Assembly: GCA_965153455.1 (NCBI GenBank)
Contig: OZ234503.1
Location: forward strand, 11,723,118-11,787,117
Source of the DNA: Sphagnum compactum
Taxonomy: Eukaryota; Bryophyta; Sphagnopsida; Sphagnales
Direction of reading: 5' to 3'
DNA length: 64,000 bases
Positions 25,430-37,709 of this stretch are shown one piece after another. The notes below the pieces were generated by a model. The model searched no databases. It was not told the DNA's origin and was given only the letters and a program-made list of their open reading frames with translations. The stretch's first letter is position 1. Each line of letters begins with the position of its first letter. Both the position numbers and the translations under genes were made by a program.

Positions 25430-26551
25430 AGTCCATTCGGTTGAGGAGGTGCGGACCACCAGCAGTGACATTGAAAGGACTGCTTCGATTTGGCTTCCCA
25501 AATATGAAGCCAAAAAAGAGAGGTGGTGTTACCTTCAAAACTCCCCACGAGGAGTCGGAAGGGAGAAATTTGGGAATGATTAGAAGCCCCAAGGACAGGC
25601 TCTTACTTCAATTAACAAGGGCAGGCCAGGGGATGACCCTGGCCTAGGTGGCCATCTCACAATTGAACAGCAGCAAGAAAGCTCTGCCAAAACCTGCCAA
25701 AGAACCAACATTCGCTTGGAGGGTGGTCGGATACATGTGAATGTAAGTCATCACTCCACCATTGTTAACCAATCAGAGAAGAATTGTTAACCCGAGGCCT
25801 CAGAAAACTTCTTTTGCTTGACAAGCCTGTTAATGGATGGACATCCTCAAAAGCTGCCTTGCAATCAGAGGCAGGGCAAGGGTCCAAAAGGGAAGGGCTA
25901 ACACAGGGCAAGCTGGACTCATCAATGTCTGGACCAGCAAGGAAGTCCAGGATTGCAGAAAAGCATTGGTCATGCTCTAGGAGACAACAAGCCAGTTGCA
26001 AGAGCAAGCTGAGAAGGCCAGTTCAGTGCTGGCAGCATCTGCACAAGAACTTCCTGCCAGAGGTAAGGAAGGCCTCTCCTATGTTGCAGAAAACGCCCCT
26101 GATCCAGTCAAGGACATTGCTGAAACTGCTCTCAAAGCACATTATCGAGAAGATGGCAGTATAAAGCAGGGCTCAAAAATCCATGATTTCTGCCTTAGTA
26201 TTCCATACAAGGTGCTTCTTGTGGTTGGAGGCTTATTGGGGTTCATCATCACAGGGATCACAGTCTCAATACGATTTGGAGTGCTTCTGGGAGGGGGTGA
26301 TTCTGGCCTTTAGTGTTACCAGCTTGGGTGCATGGAAGCAAGGGGAGTCCACTCTGCGGTATATTCAGGGCTAAACAATTATCACAAGGGCCATCTTCTT
26401 CAGGTTCATACAGAGATATGCAGAGACAAAATTTGTCTTTCCTACAGGGGTTATTGTTGTTACTAGTGCTGCTATGTTAGCATTATATGCATATGTGTAT
26501 CTCTCTGATATAAATCCTCCCAAGGAAATTGAATCAGGAGGTCCTTACTGA
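25430..26551 (+). pseudogene. FAX: FATTY ACID EXPORT (FAX, TMEM14-family) pseudogene
   Basis: The 3' half reads as a plastid FAX protein: VAENAPDPVKDIAETALKAH, then KIHDFCLSIPY and four hydrophobic segments of the TMEM14 domain, ending INPPKEIESGGPY and TGA at 26,549-26,551. FAX proteins export fatty acids across the plastid inner envelope. This copy is broken. An extra G in the run at 26,293-26,297 shifts the frame between RFGVLLGG and VILAFSV, and a TAA at 26,372-26,374 replaces a likely Gln codon. Further stops and shifts lie upstream of 25,981, where a stretch with SDIERTASIWLPKYEAKKE may be the older N-terminal part. I see no intron in the TMEM14 part, but possible splice sites further 5' leave the retrocopy question open. 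Confidence 0.72.
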
Positions 26552-27705
26552 GACCACTGGTTGGACAAAACAGCAGAGACAGACATATGGTTCTGGGTGT
26601 ATATGTCCTAGCTGCTTGATGTGTTACTGATAACATCCTGCACGTGCTCATATCTGTTGTAAAATGAGTGTCATTGGAGATAACGCAGCTGTTGGGGGTG
26701 CAGAAAATACTAAACTTGGAGCCCAGCAGATTCATGTGGTCCATTCTAAGCTCTTGTGGGGGTGGTAAGCAAGGTGTGGGAGTCATACATGATCACATTC
26801 CCTGACCACGTAAATGAATTTCTCCTTTCTTGCAGCTGCCATATGTGAGAAAGATGAGATATGGGGGTTCAAACAATCAATGCAAGTGCGGTATATGGTA
26901 CAGAACCACTGTATGAATATTATCCATCAAAGTCATGTTGTCATGCCTTGTAATTTGTGGGAACCATGTAGCCCTGTTTTAAGTGTCCTCAAATTCTGTG
27001 GGAGTTGTAGCAGTCAAATCGTGTCAGGATGCTTGTCTGTATCTGTTTATAAAGAAAACACAGCAGTTTTGTGCTCCTTAAGCAAAATGAGGTTGTCATA
27101 TGGGAGACCACATTGTGAATTTGAAGATTTGATCTTGGTCTTTGGCATGGTGCTGTGTTGGAGGCTGTTTACGAAGATCCATCTGCCCAGACTCAGTCTT
27201 TTCCAGTTTCGATTACTACCAGGTAACGATGGTTGGAAGGGGTGATGGAGGAACACCAAATTTCACAACATGACATCTCTGCCATTTTTCACAGCTAATA
27301 TAGGTCATTTTACAAAGCAAGTAGAACCACAAAGTTCATGATTGCATGGTACCCTTGCAATCAAGTAAGTTGTGTTTATAGGTGGGTGTCTCTGTGCCTC
27401 AAACTCTCTATTTTGTAATGTAACATATATGCTGCTTCAGCAAGAGCTCAAGCTTTACCATCACTTGATGGAAACAAGAGCAAATTTGGCAAGGAGAAAC
27501 TCAACAGCTCCATGAATGTTTTCATTTTCTTCCCATTTCCCATTTTTGGTGCCTCCTGACCTCTGATCAAAAATTTGACTTCAGTTTTCCTTACACATTG
27601 TACATAATGCTGATGTTACAAGATTGTCTTCTTGAGTACAAGATTTGTGTTTTCATAGGCATGCAATCTGTAATGAGAAGACTCTGCAAAAAATAGCCAA
27701 GTCAT
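26552..27705. other. Unique sequence after the FAX relic
   Basis: This region has a more balanced composition than the duplicated blocks and is probably the old 3' UTR and flank of the FAX gene. A 143-codon frame on + (26,814-27,245) has no recognisable family and is treated as chance. Block B begins at 27,706. Confidence 0.45.
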
Positions 27706-29273
27706 GATTTACACGTTTGTGGATGTAATTTGGGGTAGTGTTAAATGTGTGTTTTGTCGTGATTCAAAAATGCTTATTTCAAAGGTGCCTATAAAATCAA
27801 TTGCATTTACTCAATGTTCATTTGTATTTAACATATGTTTACTTTGCACCTTCGCACATGTGATATAACTTTTTTAAACAAGTTGTCCATTTCTATTAAG
27901 ATTATGAAAACAAAAGCATAGGATGCTAAGCGCACCTTTCACAAGGAAGGCTATTATTATATTTAGGGTGCAATCTATGATTTTTTTAAAATTAAACAAA
28001 AATAATTTTATAAAAATCCAAAATTAATTATTTCACTTTAGGTAGGTTTCAAAATCCTCTTGTCTTTTGCACAAAAGTAAGTTTGTGATAAAAATAAAAA
28101 ATACTTATTGCCAAACTCCTTATTTTGACAACTCAATAAGAAGTTAATACTTAATGAACCTTCAACCTGATAACCCAATCTCTCCCTTGCAAGCGAGGCC
28201 AAGAAAGACCATATACATATTATATGTATTTTCATCGTGTACATATGTATTTATTGTAGGTTAATGAACATGTACATATGTATGTAAATAAAGTAGAAGC
28301 ACAATTTTTTAGGGTTTTTTTAAAGCATCATCATCTCATGGGGGCAATGGACAAATTCCTATAAATTTGTACTTGTTGCACGTCTTAAAGAATTGCATTC
28401 GACTTCTGGTCTTGTGTCTGATTTTGCTTTCTAGGATGTGAAATGAAGATATTTTAGGTGGCTACAAAAGTTGAGCAATGAGAGCAATGAAATTGAGGCT
28501 AAAAGGTGACAGTAACTGAAGACAATGGAACTTAATCCAACTCCAGTTCTCGTAGTGCAACATCCTCATGAAAGATTTGACTCTATGAAGTCCAACCTTG
28601 TGGAAGTCTCCAACAAGGGCCAACCACAATATGAAAAAAAAAGGTTTGTGTTTCATTTGTAGCATTTTTGTTGTTAGAGCTGAAATTAAGGTTACTTTAT
28701 TAATAAACCATCTTTCAGCTCAATTCTTTTTAGGTTGTTTCTTTTCAGTATTGAGGATTTCTCAATACTTATGATGATATTTTTTGTCGAATTTGATGGC
28801 GATGTGAGCAATTTTTTAATTATATTGTTGAACCTTTACGCTAGTTAGAAGCAAAGCATGGTTGGAAAACCCTAAATTAGAGTCATGATATTCTATTGGG
28901 GAACTATGATGCTGTGAAGTTTTGAAGGCATCTTTGGACTTCTGTGTATTGATACTACCTTTGTACACACCTCCTTTCTTCACATAGACCCAAAAATAAA
29001 TTCGGGTTTTGGATGAGAGTGAAATATGAAACCAGAGGTTATTCAGCATTTGTTTGGAACCAACTATTGGATGCATTTGTTGGATAATGAAGGGTTGTTT
29101 TGAATACCTGACAGAAGTGATGGTCTAACATTTCATTGACAACACTCTTAAGGATATGGCCACATGCGTTCTTGTTTTGTTAGTTCTAGTTTTTTTTCAA
29201 CTAACATAATAGTTACTTCAAAATGTTTTTGGGGTTTTTTCTATAGTCTCTCATAGCTCTGAGGTCTTGACAG

Positions 29274-31752
29274 AGAGGACTATAGACTGCGAAAATGGCG
29301 GAGAATGATTGGAATTGGGGGCAGAGACTAGAAACACTACATGCCTAGAAAGCCACAAGTTGTAAAATGCCATGTTCGTAAGGGCATCCCTGATTATCTA
29401 TGAGGCCTAGTGTGGAAACTTGTATTAGGCAATCAGGATTTACTGCTCATGAATAAAGGGCTGTATGAGGTTTTTTTTTTGGTAGATTTTTTTCATTATT
29501 AAGAAACTGCACTAAGTCCAACATAAAAATTGCAATGCTTACATGCAAGGACAAGATATATAGGTCAAATTTTGAGTGCATCAGGTTTTTTTAACGTTGT
29601 AAGAAGGGTCAAGGGATCAAAGTAGAGCCATGGGTTTTGCACTTAGAATTCAACATGATGCTCATCAAACCGATTTGTCTTGTAGCAATTGGTGTTATAT
29701 GAAACTTCAGTTGTAGAATTGGATATAATCAATATTTCACGGACATTTCCATCACATGTTTTTTTCCAACAGAGACATGTCCCTTGAGTCCTAGCCAACA
29801 TAATGACAATGAAGTGTTTGCTTTTCATAAATTCAGGACATAGATTTTTTTATGATTGTTTGTTTAAAATTTTGTGCAAATTATTATACACACATCCATT
29901 GTTGGGAGCTCATGTAGTCAGTGGGGAAGGTAATGGTCTAATACTTGGTGAGTGACACTCACAAGGTTATGACCACATGCTTGTTGTGCTTTGTTTTGCT
30001 TTTGTTGGAGGAAAATATAGTTACCTTAAAAGTGTTCTTGTGGAGGTTTCCCTTCAATTTCATATGGAAGTGCACCATAATGTTAAGTAAAAATAGTTGG
30101 CATCTGGTATTGTAAGTTGAGGTCTATTAATAGCAAATATTATGTGTTTGAACAGGGAATGGGATTTCTTGCAGGTTGCTTTTATTATACACGAATAAAG
30201 AAGATGCTTTCTAGTTACTTGTGGCTTTGCTTGAAGGTGCTCTACATGCACCCGTCGAGGGCCTTTACTTAGTAAGGTCTTTCAAAAGATTAGATAAGCA
30301 AAAGAGTTGTTCTCCAACTCTTTTGCTCATGTGAAGACCAAATGATGATAGGCGCAAGGATTGTTTTTGTAGACTTTTGGTGCAAACAAAAGTTGTTTGG
30401 CAAGGGGATTGGTGTGCTCGTCAAAACAAATAAAAGACTCACAATCTATTAACTAAGTTATATGGTGGAGCCTATGGAATCTATTTGCTTCACTCTTGTT
30501 TGTTCTTGGGTTCAGATGGGTCTACCATTGGTTCAGCAGTACCTGATCCAATTTGAGAGATTGGTGAAAGAGCTAGTGCCACAAGTGGGGGAACATTTTG
30601 AGAAAGAGATGATCAATCCAAGCATGTATGCAAGCCAATGGTTCATCACTGTTTTTTCGTACTCCTTCCCTTTCTCAGTGGCACTTTAGATTTGGAATGT
30701 CTTCTTTGTTGAGGTTGTCTCTTGTGCCTCATTATCTCATGCCTTGTTTTGGTAGGAGGTTGTAAGCAGTAGGTTTGAAGTATTAAGGTAGTAATGAGTA
30801 GTGTTGTATGAATAGTTCCATCTCTTCACATGCATTATGTTGGATGTGTGATGTTGCACTTGGCTTTCATAACCTATGTCAATTTGGGGGAGAGAATTGA
30901 TGAAAATAGATGGGTACTTTCTAATGCAAGGTTTGATAATTGTTTTCCAAGTTGGGTTGGCATTGTTCAAATATTGTGAGGATGATTTGGTTTGTTTCTT
31001 GACTTTAATCTAATTGATTATGGGTTGGAGGCTTTACTCTTTGAGAAGGAAAATAATATGTTTACACTGATGATTAGCTTTTGAAATTTCAATCTTGGTG
31101 GTTATTTAAGGCTCAATAGCTGGTTATGAGGATAGTTGATGAGATGACATTCTGAACATTGGTAGGAAAGAATTGAACTTCAATTCTGTTTCTTGTTTCG
31201 CAACTAGATATTTTCTTCCAATTTTTTTTGTGTGCAAGATCTTTTGTTGCTCTATTGTAATGAAGCTCTTATTCTTTAATGAGCTACCCACAAAGTCAAT
31301 CTCTTCTCCTGTGATTGGGCATTTTTTTTTGAAATGGACTAAGGAAAGAGGTTTGGAGTGGCAAGTGAAGTTGCCATTTGAAAAATTGGTCCATGCATTG
31401 CGTAATTTCCCTGAAGGAGCATTTCAGCCAGATACCCTCTTGCCATTAGCTTACGATATCAAGGTACCCGCAGCCTGCCTCCCTTGGTTTTGATGTTACT
31501 CCTTTGTTTTTGTTCTTGAATGTGCTTTTCTTAATTGTCACATTATGTTAAGGATTACATGTAACTCATATGAAACTCTATGCATGGCAATATGTGCATT
31601 CTTTATAGATCATAATGTCATTGTGGATATTTGACAAGATCAATTGTGTGTAGTACACATGAGCACTATCAATACTCTCTTGTTTCTAGGTGTCCAAGTG
31701 ATTGGAGGAGCTAAGTGTAGAATATGAACACATGAAGAACCATAACACTTGA
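29274..31752 (+). pseudogene. TBC-domain Rab-GAP pseudogene, copy B (most complete 3' half)
   Basis: Six exon-like pieces are visible: about 29,274-29,469, 29,686-29,782 (cut short by a deletion), 30,156-30,271, 30,516-30,713 (EMINPSMYASQWFITVFSYS, the TBC hallmark), about 31,360-31,463 (LRNFPEGAFQPDTLLPLAYD) and 31,690-31,752 (EELSVEYEHMKNH). This copy keeps a normal TAG acceptor at exon 2 and Arg in the IxxDxxR motif (ISRTFPSH), both changed in A and C. It is still dead: exon 2 loses the YxQ region, exon 4 has a TAG after FSVAL, and exon 6 has a TGA after VSK. Retained introns show descent from a normal gene. Confidence 0.85.
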
Positions 31753-33097
31753 GGTCTAGAATGGAGGTTGCACACATTAGGATGTTCGAGTGGTCATCCC
31801 CACCAAAGATTGACCGGAAGCAAAGGCTGATGACGGGTGTTCAAATGCACCATTGAATGAAACAATACATGCCAAAAAGTTGACAAAAATGTGGATTTCA
31901 AGGTTTAAAGGATTAATCCCAAGGTTTTATTGTAGCACATAGGGTAACAATGGTGGACAACACCCCAGGCAACTAGGCATTGGTTTGCACTGTGCTAATA
32001 ACACATTAAAGTCAGTGTGTACCCATTAAAAATTTACAAATCCCCTTTCCTCGAGGAAGAGAGCTTTGGTGGTGAAGACCTGAATCAAATTGGAAGAAAA
32101 TGTATGATAATTTCACTCAAGAAGGGCTAACTGAAACCACAAGAAAGGGGTATCATGATAGTATATGGTATATTAAAATATAGTGCCATATTCCTACAAT
32201 TCTACTCATGGAATGATGAGCTTGTCAATAAATTAAAATATGCATAGGTAATTGAGGGTTTTGAACTTTACACATGTTGCAAATAAGTGTCACATTCTTG
32301 TGATCATCAAATGAAAATGATTTGATAGTGCAATCACAATTGATTGTTAAACCTAGAGAACATGATAATTTATTTATTATTATTATTATTGAGACATAAT
32401 TGACACCAAAAGAAGATAAATTTTAAACTAATAAAATCTCAATTATATGTAAAGTTGGTTTGTCAATACTTTTGCAAATATTGGGTATTTAAGTATCCAA
32501 AAATCTAAGGATAAATATAATGATGCAATTTGAATTATTAAAACAATATTGCGATGGAAACATTAAACTTGACTAGAATATGTTTTTAGTTTAAATGAAA
32601 ATTAGATATGTAAAACAACACTAATTGCATCTAATCGGGAACCCTTTGGGACCACATGCCTTTTAAGTATTTAAAATAAAATTATATTCCTCAACAATAC
32701 TGTTCTTGAAATTAGTTTTAGTTTATTAGGTATTTAAAGGTTCAACATCTATAAGCCAAACATAGGCCAAACATCTAGTTAGAATGTTCAAGTTTTATGG
32801 AACCATATTAATTTACATTATCCTAGTGGAGTTCATAATTTGAAGTCCACAATCAAGTTATAATGAGCCATTACAATTTTGCTAATAGGAAAGCAAAGGG
32901 GCAATAACCCAACATATACTATTATAATTAGAAGGTTTATACTTTACATGAAACTATATGCAAAAATGTATTCTTTCGTTTTCAAGTATATCATCATTTT
33001 ATAAACCCATATCTAAGGTATATCCAAATCTATGAACACAAAATTTTCCATTGGTATTGTAATGGGTGTCCAAAAATTCCTAAAAAACATTTAATAT
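31753..33097. other. Non-coding right part of block B
   Basis: This matches block A from about 5,194 to 6,505 and block C from about 50,990 to 52,440. No gene is recognised. Identity breaks off abruptly at 33,097. Confidence 0.6.
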
Positions 33098-34414
33098 CCT
33101 AATTTTGATTTTTTTCTACTAATTCCCCCTATTCGATTAGAAACATCCCCTTCGTGGGAAAACCAATTATGTTGAGTGTAGTAGATATCTCACATGCAAT
33201 GTTGTTTACCACGCATGCTAGCTCCAAATTGAAAGATTTGAACTATGATAAGTTTCACATTGATATTGTTCATTGCATTCCAACCACATTTAATGGTGAT
33301 GTTTTGTTTGAACTCCTCCTTGTCAATCCCAATAGTTAATCTAACAAGATGCAAGGAACAAACAAGAAGCATGATGGCCATGCATGGTGCAAGGTTAATA
33401 CAACTAACATCAAGAACAATTTCAACCTTATTTTTCAAAGTGCTAGGTGTTTGGGCCATTTGCAATGCCGAGATGATGGCTACGATTTTTTTCTTCTTAG
33501 CGGATGTAGAAACGAAATAGCTTGGAGTGGCGACATTGCTCATGACCTTAAAGGATATTACTTTGCTCGCAGTTCGCCTTTTTGCAAAATCTATAATAGT
33601 GCCATTTTATGTGTGAATCTATGTGTAGCTTGCATGTATTATGTCATGCCAAAGCAGGAGAATTTGATTCAAGTAGCAATTCATTTAGGTATGCATGATC
33701 ACCCAATGGCAAAAGGTCACTTTAGAGCGAGCAAATTAAATCCCTAGTAAAGGATAAGGTGTTCTTGCACACCATGGGCTACCACATCAACCATTGTGTT
33801 GGTTGCAAATAAAACTTTTCTTTCCAAGCACTTGTTGAACGAGGATGAAGAAGGGTTAGTGGAAGTTTCAAAAGGCAACAAGTTGTGCCAAATGATGGAT
33901 AAGCTCATAGCACTATCTTTGCCCTATGTTTGAAATTTAGTTGCATCTTTTAAGCATTGGCCAAGGAATAGATGGTATGTTTTTAGCATTTTAGCCCTCA
34001 ACACTACTAGAAAAATCTTATTTTGCAACTTCAATTTGCAATTAAAATTAATTGTAGATTACTCCTACAACGAAATTTTTCATTAGTTGCATAAGTTTAG
34101 TCGCACACAACATGTAATCGCAAATATGATTTAAACATGACATAATCACAAGTCCCATGGATGAAGTATATATTCAAATGTATATTTCATCCTTTGACAA
34201 TATAATTAAATGTAACTGATCATCATTATTTACAACTACAATACCACCAATTACACATTGCCACTTGTAAGGCATATGTAAATTAAAATTTTAAAAATTA
34301 GATTTTTCATCTCACTCATCCAAATTGGATGGTCTAAGATTGTTCCATGTGCACTAATCATATCATGCCACATGGCCTAAGGTGAGGACTTTTTAAAAAT
34401 AATTTAAATTTTCA

Positions 34415-34535
34415 TTTGGGTAGGTAGGTAGGTAGGTACATAAGAGGTAGGCAGGTAGATAAATAGGTAGGTAGGTAAATAAATAGGTAGGCAGGTATGT
34501 GGATAGGTAGGAAAGTAGGTAGTTAAGGAGGTATA
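34415..34535. repeat. GGTA-rich tetranucleotide tract
   Basis: A degenerate (GGTA)n run with interspersed AAAT and GCAG units. A matching run on the opposite strand (CTACCTACC, TACCTACC) lies at about 34,920-34,975, so the two could pair. Confidence 0.85.
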
Positions 34536-34671
34536 AATTTAGGTGCATAAAAAAAGTAGGTAAATGAATTTCTTAAAACAATTTTAAGTTCATCCCATAG
34601 GGTTGAACCTTTTTAAATGGTTCATCCCAAATTATGTTTTGGATGTTGTTTGTGTCTTTGGACATTTTAAA

Positions 34672-34825
34672 TACACCTCTTTATATAGTCTACAAGATTT
34701 AAATGGAAGACAAAACACATGGGATAATTTTTCTAGTAATAATATGCAACTAATTTATAACTAGAAAATTTATCCCATGTGTTTTTCCATCCATTTAAAT
34801 CTTGTAGACTATATAAAGAGGTGTA
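34672..34825. repeat. Near-perfect inverted repeat (foldback MITE-like)
   Basis: Left arm begins TACACCTCTTTATATAGTCT, and the right arm ends with its exact complement at 34,825. The arms extend about 60 bases with few mismatches, through the CACATGGGAT motif, around a short AT-rich centre. This could be a small foldback element nested in CACTA element 1, or a source of hairpin RNA. Confidence 0.8.
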
Positions 34826-35179
34826 CTTCTTTTGTTATTTTTTCAATGATGTAAACTATATAATTAGATATGCATAAAAAAAAATTAATCCCAAATTAAA
34901 ATAAAATCAGCATAATAAAACTACCTACCTATTTAGGCCTTACTTATATATTTACCTACCTATTGACCTACCTTCCTAGCCTAACAACCTAATTAACATA
35001 TATAAATAGAATGTACAAATATATAATATAATTTACTTAAAGTAGTACCTACCAACTAACACCTAGCGTAACTTATTACCTATTAACTAAAATAACCTAC
35101 ATTGCACATTAGTTAGGTTCACATGATATATTTATGTTTAAACCAAATATGCCACATACGACTTAAAACCATGGCGAAA

Positions 35180-36065
35180 CCTTAGATCTACTAAAACCTG
35201 ACTAAATTTTAACTAATATTATAAAACACCTTAGCTAAATTAAATTTTGATTAAACTTACAAGACACATATGGGTAAACTTTGGTTAAACTAATTTTTTT
35301 TAAAAAAACTATAAGACACCTTGGCTAAACTAAAATTTGACCAAACCTACAAGACACATTGGCTAAACCTTGGCTAAACAAAAAATTGACTAAACCTATA
35401 AAACACCTTGGTTAAACTTTGGCTAAATTAAAATTTGACTAAACCTATAGGACACCTTCGTTAAACTTTGGCTGAACTAAAATTTAATTAAACTTACAAG
35501 ACACTTTGGCTAAATTTTGATTAAACAAAAATTTGGCTAAACTTAAAACACATTAGCTAAGCATTAGCTTAATTTTTTTTGGTTAAACCTATAATGCACC
35601 AAATGACTAAACTAAAATTTGATTAAACCTACAAGACATTTGGCTAAACTTTAGTTAAACTAAAATGGCTTTTTTTTTATAGCTAAACCTATAATGCACC
35701 AAGTGGCTAAACTAAAATTTAGCTAAACCTATCATACACTTTGGTTAAACTTTGGTTAGATTAGAATTTGGTTAAACCTACCATATATCTTGGCTAAACT
35801 TTGGCTAAACCTAAAAACACATTGGTTAAAAATTGGTTAAATTAAAAATTGGCTAAACCTACCATACATATTGACAAAATTTTGGCTAAATTAAACTTTA
35901 GCTAAACCTACCATACATTTTGACTAAATTTTGGCTAAACTAAAATTTGACTAAACCTACCATACACCATGGCTAAACTTTGGCTAAATTATAATTCACT
36001 AAACCTACCATATACCTTGGTTAAACTAAAATAGAAAAAAAATTAAAATTGGCTAAACCATGGAA
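35180..36065. repeat. Degenerate GGCTAAAC minisatellite array
   Basis: Many imperfect units of roughly 55-60 bp combine TTGGCTAAACT, AAAATTTGACTAAACC and TACAAGACACC, with variants such as TACCATACA. Unit length varies and units are well diverged, so this is an old array. It lies wholly inside CACTA element 1. A related motif on the other strand (TTTAGCC) forms an array in CACTA element 2. Confidence 0.85.
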
Positions 36066-37709
36066 AAATGAAAACTTATCTAAACATGAACACAAAAACT
36101 TTTTAAGTTTTTGGTTAAAATTTGGCAAAAATTAAACCTTACATAAAATTTATGATTTAATATTTAATATTGGGAAATCTATAATATTTAATATTTAATT
36201 ATTGGTTAATATATATTAGTTAAATTTTAATGAAGGAATTATTAACATTAATTATTTCATAATTTATATTAATTAATCAATATTAACGCATTTAATATGA
36301 TCATTATATCATATTACTTTATGATGTTGCCATTATAATTTAATTATACCTTAAACTAAACATAATATTTTTTAAACAAACCATATAAAACCAAAATAAT
36401 TTTTTAAAATCCTAATAAGCCCATAATATGAACAAACATATGTTTAATATACCTTGAATACAAATTAAATACCTTAATATGCCATGAATACAAGTTAATA
36501 TATGTTTAACATACCTTGAAGTAACCAAGTTGCAATTAATTTTCCTATTAAATGAATATAGGGGCATGTTCTTGGATGAAAAATCTAATAATTTGGTCAA
36601 TATGGATGGATGTGCAATTTTGCAGTTGCACCATAGTTACAAAAATAATAGTAATTTAAAAGGATGGTGACTAGTTGTAAAAATGATAAAACATAATTGC
36701 AATTGATAAATAGTCGCATGTAGTCGCAAATTCAATGGTCACATAATATAAAATTTCTAGCAATGCAAAACGAACAATGGTTTTGATTGCATTCGAGATA
36801 GTTATTTTCCAAAGTAAGAGACTATAAAAACAAAGTTTTTGTTCAAGATGTGTGTGCATGGAGATGGTAGTGGGTGTGATTTGGTGAAATGAATGCAACT
36901 TGACGGTGACTTCCAAATGGCTTGGATCATGTTTCATCATGTCAAGCACTTGGAAGATTGGACGACATTCACCTACCATGTGTATGATCCATTCTACTAT
37001 AAGGTGATGGTGATTACCATATGTGACATGCAATTTGAGGACATTGAAGCTTAGTGCGTGCATCATGTGGCGAAAATTAAACAAGGTGATGGCAAACAAT
37101 GGTGTTCCCAATCCAAATTTCAAGGGATTAATGGTTGACAACGCTCAAGCCAATTGGAATACAATTTGAATTGTTTATGGTAATGGAGTTCCAATTGAAC
37201 CGATGGTTTATAAAAAACGAACTTGTTTTTTTCACTATAATCAATCTTTGGACATACACACAAAACAATAGATGAAGCAAAAGATGTGAGAACAACATAA
37301 GACATTGTGTTATGAATTAACATCTAAAGGTTCTTAAATAGGCATAAACAAATCATGTTGGTAGTCAATAGAATAAAGGCTAGCTTTGCAAATACCAAGA
37401 GAATATAAAATATATATTTATTTAGAAGAAGTAGATGTTCGATATGTAGTAATTCGTTGTTGGTGGTATTCCTCCAAAGGAACTAATGAAGCTAGATTTC
37501 AATTATTAGAGAATTGGCTTAATTTTTGGTATTTACATGTCAAACAATGGGGAGGATTTATGATACATGTCCCACACATCTTTTTTCACAAGTTCAAATT
37601 TAAAATATCATTCACTTTAAATCAACATAACAAACATTTAATTTTTCTTGTAGAAATTCATTGCAGGAAAGCTTGCAAAACATGCCCATGTGGAACTTTT
37701 CAAAAATAG

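Larger units (their letters stand above)
27706..33097. repeat. Segmental duplication block B (partial copy)
   Basis: Homology to block A starts at 27,706 (A 2,378) and ends near 33,097 (A about 6,505), where transposon-derived sequence begins. The block holds the TBC relic and flanks but no kinase gene. It lacks the CACTA, solo-LTR and hAT-MITE insertions of C and keeps TBC exons that A has lost. Confidence 0.88.
34002..36765. mobile_element. Non-autonomous CACTA element 1
   Basis: The element starts CACTACTAGAAA and ends with the complement of CATTGCTAGAAA. It is flanked by CAA at 33,999-34,001 and at 36,766-36,768, a 3-bp target duplication as expected for CACTA (En/Spm) elements. Sub-terminal TTGCAAC, GTTGCA and GTCGCA motifs recur at both ends. 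The interior holds GGTA repeats, a nested inverted repeat and a GGCTAAAC array, and no transposase frame. It sits inside the transposase-like relic. Confidence 0.8.
33154..37709 (+). pseudogene. Decayed transposase-like coding relic, split by a CACTA element
   Basis: Two parts lie on the same strand. The first (33,349-33,960) contains NEIAWSGD, then Cys/His-rich sequence with CKIYNSAILCVNLC and IHLGMHDHP. The second (36,769-37,709) contains WTTFTYHVYDPFYYKVM, ITICDMQFEDIEA, KKRTCFFHYNQSLD, VRYVVIRCWWYSS and NWLNFWYLHVKQWGGF. I recognise these as pieces of a repeated protein family, probably of Mutator-like transposase type, that I associate with seedless plants. The exact family name is uncertain. 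Many stops and frameshifts are present, and the CACTA element at 34,002 interrupts it. Confidence 0.5.

Noticed and set aside
25784-26164. 126-codon frame on + overlapping the FAX relic
   Set aside because: The FAX-family residues lie in the neighbouring frame; this one is a shadow.
26814-27245. 143-codon frame on + after the FAX relic
   Set aside because: No family match and no coding context; it probably lies in the former 3' flank.
36671-37141. 156-codon frame on -
   Set aside because: The + strand of the same DNA reads as the transposase-like relic, so the - frame is a shadow.
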